Part shown: one piece after another, positions 20,452-21,133 of the stretch
Layout: every line of letters starts with the position of its first letter
How positions within the stretch are numbered: position 1 is the first letter of the stretch
NCBI GenBank assembly: GCA_036939975.1
Contig: JALLPB010000571.1
Span: 1-21,133, forward strand
Length of the DNA: 21,133 nt
Source of the DNA: Cyclostephanos tholiformis
Taxonomy: Eukaryota; Bacillariophyta; Thalassiosirophyceae; Thalassiosirales; Thalassiosiraceae
Reading direction: 5' to 3'
Made by a program: the position numbers and the translations under genes
The notes under the pieces: generated by a model
What the model was told of the DNA's origin: nothing
Seen by the model: only the letters and a program-made list of their open reading frames with translations
Databases searched by the model: none

Positions 20452-20483
<32 letters not shown>

Positions 20484-20675
20484 GCGGGATCGAGGAAGAG
20501 GAGGGAGGTGATGGGATGGGACGAAGGAATAATAGGACGAGGAGGAGTAGGAATACGAGGGGTATGACGTATTCGCGACGACCGCGACCATGAGCAATAG
20601 GAGGTCCGAAGGGTTGTGATGGGCGACAGGACGTCGACGACGGCATTGTTGTTGTTCCGTCGTCGTCGGGATCAT
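18225..20675 (-). CDS. rsmJ: RsmJ-family 16S rRNA (guanine-N2) methyltransferase, probably plastid-targeted
   Basis: RsmJ methylates a guanine (m2G1516 in E. coli numbering) in small-subunit rRNA using S-adenosylmethionine. Numbered from an upstream ATG at 20786 (853 residues), the family signatures appear in order: PYFVDLCPPND (about 454), LLIKALGIKK, the SAM-binding motif DLTAGLGRD at 548, MVERDPIVALLLSDAVRRL, YLDPMFP with D687 (the catalytic DPMFP motif), then KKKKSAVKKDM, VVVKRP at 795 and NRFDVYV near the end (847). Bacterial RsmJ is about 250 residues. This one has a long N-terminal part and insertions made of poly-Ser, poly-Asp, poly-His and Gly/Arg runs between motifs. I prefer the ATG at 20673-20675, because it puts a hydrophobic segment (LLLLMVAVV) 25-33 residues from the start, followed by YYS-FVPS, which resembles the ASAF junction of complex-plastid presequences. 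Plastid 16S rRNA is therefore the likely substrate, with mitochondria the alternative. No intron is needed. Confidence 0.87.
19506..19575. repeat. (GAC)n microsatellite inside the rsmJ-like gene
   Basis: About 70 bases of CGA/GAC repeat with a single interruption (ACAACG) near its start. Read from the - strand in the gene's frame it is TCG repeated, giving a run of about 19-20 serines just before the conserved PYFVDL region. Length variation between alleles is expected. Confidence 0.9.
19738..19768. repeat. (CGT)n microsatellite inside the rsmJ-like gene
   Basis: An ATC/CGT repeat that reads as GAC/GAT in the gene's frame, giving a poly-aspartate run in the N-terminal low-complexity half of the protein. 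Confidence 0.85.
20431..20482. repeat. (GAT)n microsatellite inside the rsmJ-like gene
   Basis: About 50 bases of GATG/GAT repeat. Read from the - strand it is CAT repeated, coding a run of about 17 histidines soon after the presumed plastid presequence. Confidence 0.9.
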
Positions 20676-20966
20676 TGCTTCGGAATGACGATGACGATTA
20701 AGACGATGGCAAATACGACGAATTAAGATGTCATCAATGACATGGCCTTCCTCTCGTTGTGGCGTTGAGGGGGGGGAGGGGGGCATGATGATGTATTATT
20801 AATGACATCGTCAGCATTCGTCGTCGTCGTCATGGTCGGCGTCGTCGTCGTCGTCTTGGCTCGATGGCTGTGATGTGTTACGTTGTGAGATTTTGTAATG
20901 TGGACGACAAGGACGAGATGGCGGGTCAGGCGCGCGCGCGCGCGGGCGGGAGCTTGAAACGAAAAT

Positions 20967-20976
20967 GGCGGGAAAA
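20967..20976 (-). promoter_or_regulatory. E2F-like site upstream of the rsmJ-like gene
   Basis: On the gene's strand the bases read TTTTCCCGCC, which fits the E2F/DP consensus TTTSSCGC. It lies about 290 bases upstream of the preferred start codon. The match is short and could be chance in GC-rich DNA. Confidence 0.25.
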
Positions 20977-21040
20977 CCATTAAGTAATGTTTTTAAGTCT
21001 ACTACCACTCTTATAACAATTGAAACACTACTAGTACTAA

Positions 21041-21084
21041 CTAAGGGTTAGCTAAGGGTTAGCTAAGGGTTGACTAAAGGTTAG
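21041..21084. repeat. Four tandem 11-bp repeats
   Basis: The units are CTAAGGGTTAG, CTAAGGGTTAG, CTAAGGGTTGA and CTAAAGGTTAG. They contain GGGTTAG, which resembles telomere-type sequence, but the 11-base period is not that of a canonical TTAGGG telomere. Confidence 0.85.
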
Positions 21085-21133
21085 GAATTTACTAGGAATC
21101 AGTACATGGCTACGAGTCTACACAATCTAAAAT

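Larger units (their letters stand above)
20787..21133. other. Upstream region of the rsmJ-like gene
   Basis: It contains a GTC/GAC-rich stretch near 20818-20855, a (CG)7 run at 20931-20944, an E2F-like site and four 11-bp repeats (listed separately). No further gene is seen before the window ends. The promoter of the methyltransferase gene should lie here. Confidence 0.5.

Noticed and set aside
20103..20567. Open + strand frame opposite the rsmJ-like gene with Met- and Thr-rich runs.
   Set aside because: It is the antisense reading of the trinucleotide repeats. It has no motif, and the methyltransferase frame on the other strand explains the sequence.
21041..21084. End of a chromosome.
   Set aside because: The 11-bp units are not a canonical telomere repeat, the array is only four units long, and ordinary sequence continues after it.

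Overview
This window is nuclear DNA from a photosynthetic eukaryote, most likely a diatom or another ochrophyte alga. The evidence is spliced genes with GT...AG introns of about 50-110 bases, GC-rich genes in AT-richer intergenic DNA, abundant trinucleotide microsatellites inside coding sequence, eukaryotic DNA transposons (hAT and Crypton), and two proteins whose N-termini look like the signal-plus-transit presequences used for import into complex plastids. The species cannot be named from the sequence alone.

Layout. Positions 1-8200 contain no intact gene that I can recognise. They hold a near-perfect inverted repeat (489-528), decayed coding tracts (about 1075-1484 on +, 1964-2221 on -, weaker ones near 3130-3310 and 7552-7700 on -), a C-rich low-complexity tract (3720-4315), and three diverged same-orientation copies of an unnamed repeat of about 350-370 bp (about 2595-2960, 5900-6245, 7060-7412). 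Positions 8224-10303 (-) carry a two-exon CRTISO-like FAD-dependent oxidoreductase; its conserved C-terminus only appears after splicing a 112-base intron. Positions about 10828-14460 are a decayed hAT transposon: its BED-finger/transposase gene runs on the - strand with two introns, three in-frame stops and several frameshifts, between ends that share inverted repeats and CGRTCAGT-like subterminal motifs. Positions 14726-16630 (-) encode an apparently intact Crypton-type tyrosine recombinase with a C-terminal GCR1_C-like DNA-binding region. Positions 17011-18110 hold short coding-like fragments. Positions 18225-20675 (-), possibly from 20786, encode an RsmJ-family 16S rRNA guanine-N2 methyltransferase embedded in long poly-Ser, poly-Asp and poly-His tracts.

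How the genes relate. The two host genes are both on the - strand, but about 7.9 kb and two transposons separate them, so there is no operon-like unit. Both probably act in the plastid: the oxidoreductase in carotenoid or related lipid chemistry, the methyltransferase on the plastid small-subunit rRNA. The best candidates for something little described are the plastid-type eukaryotic RsmJ with its unusual microsatellite-built insertions, the intact Crypton recombinase, and the unnamed repeat with a palindromic TACGTA core.
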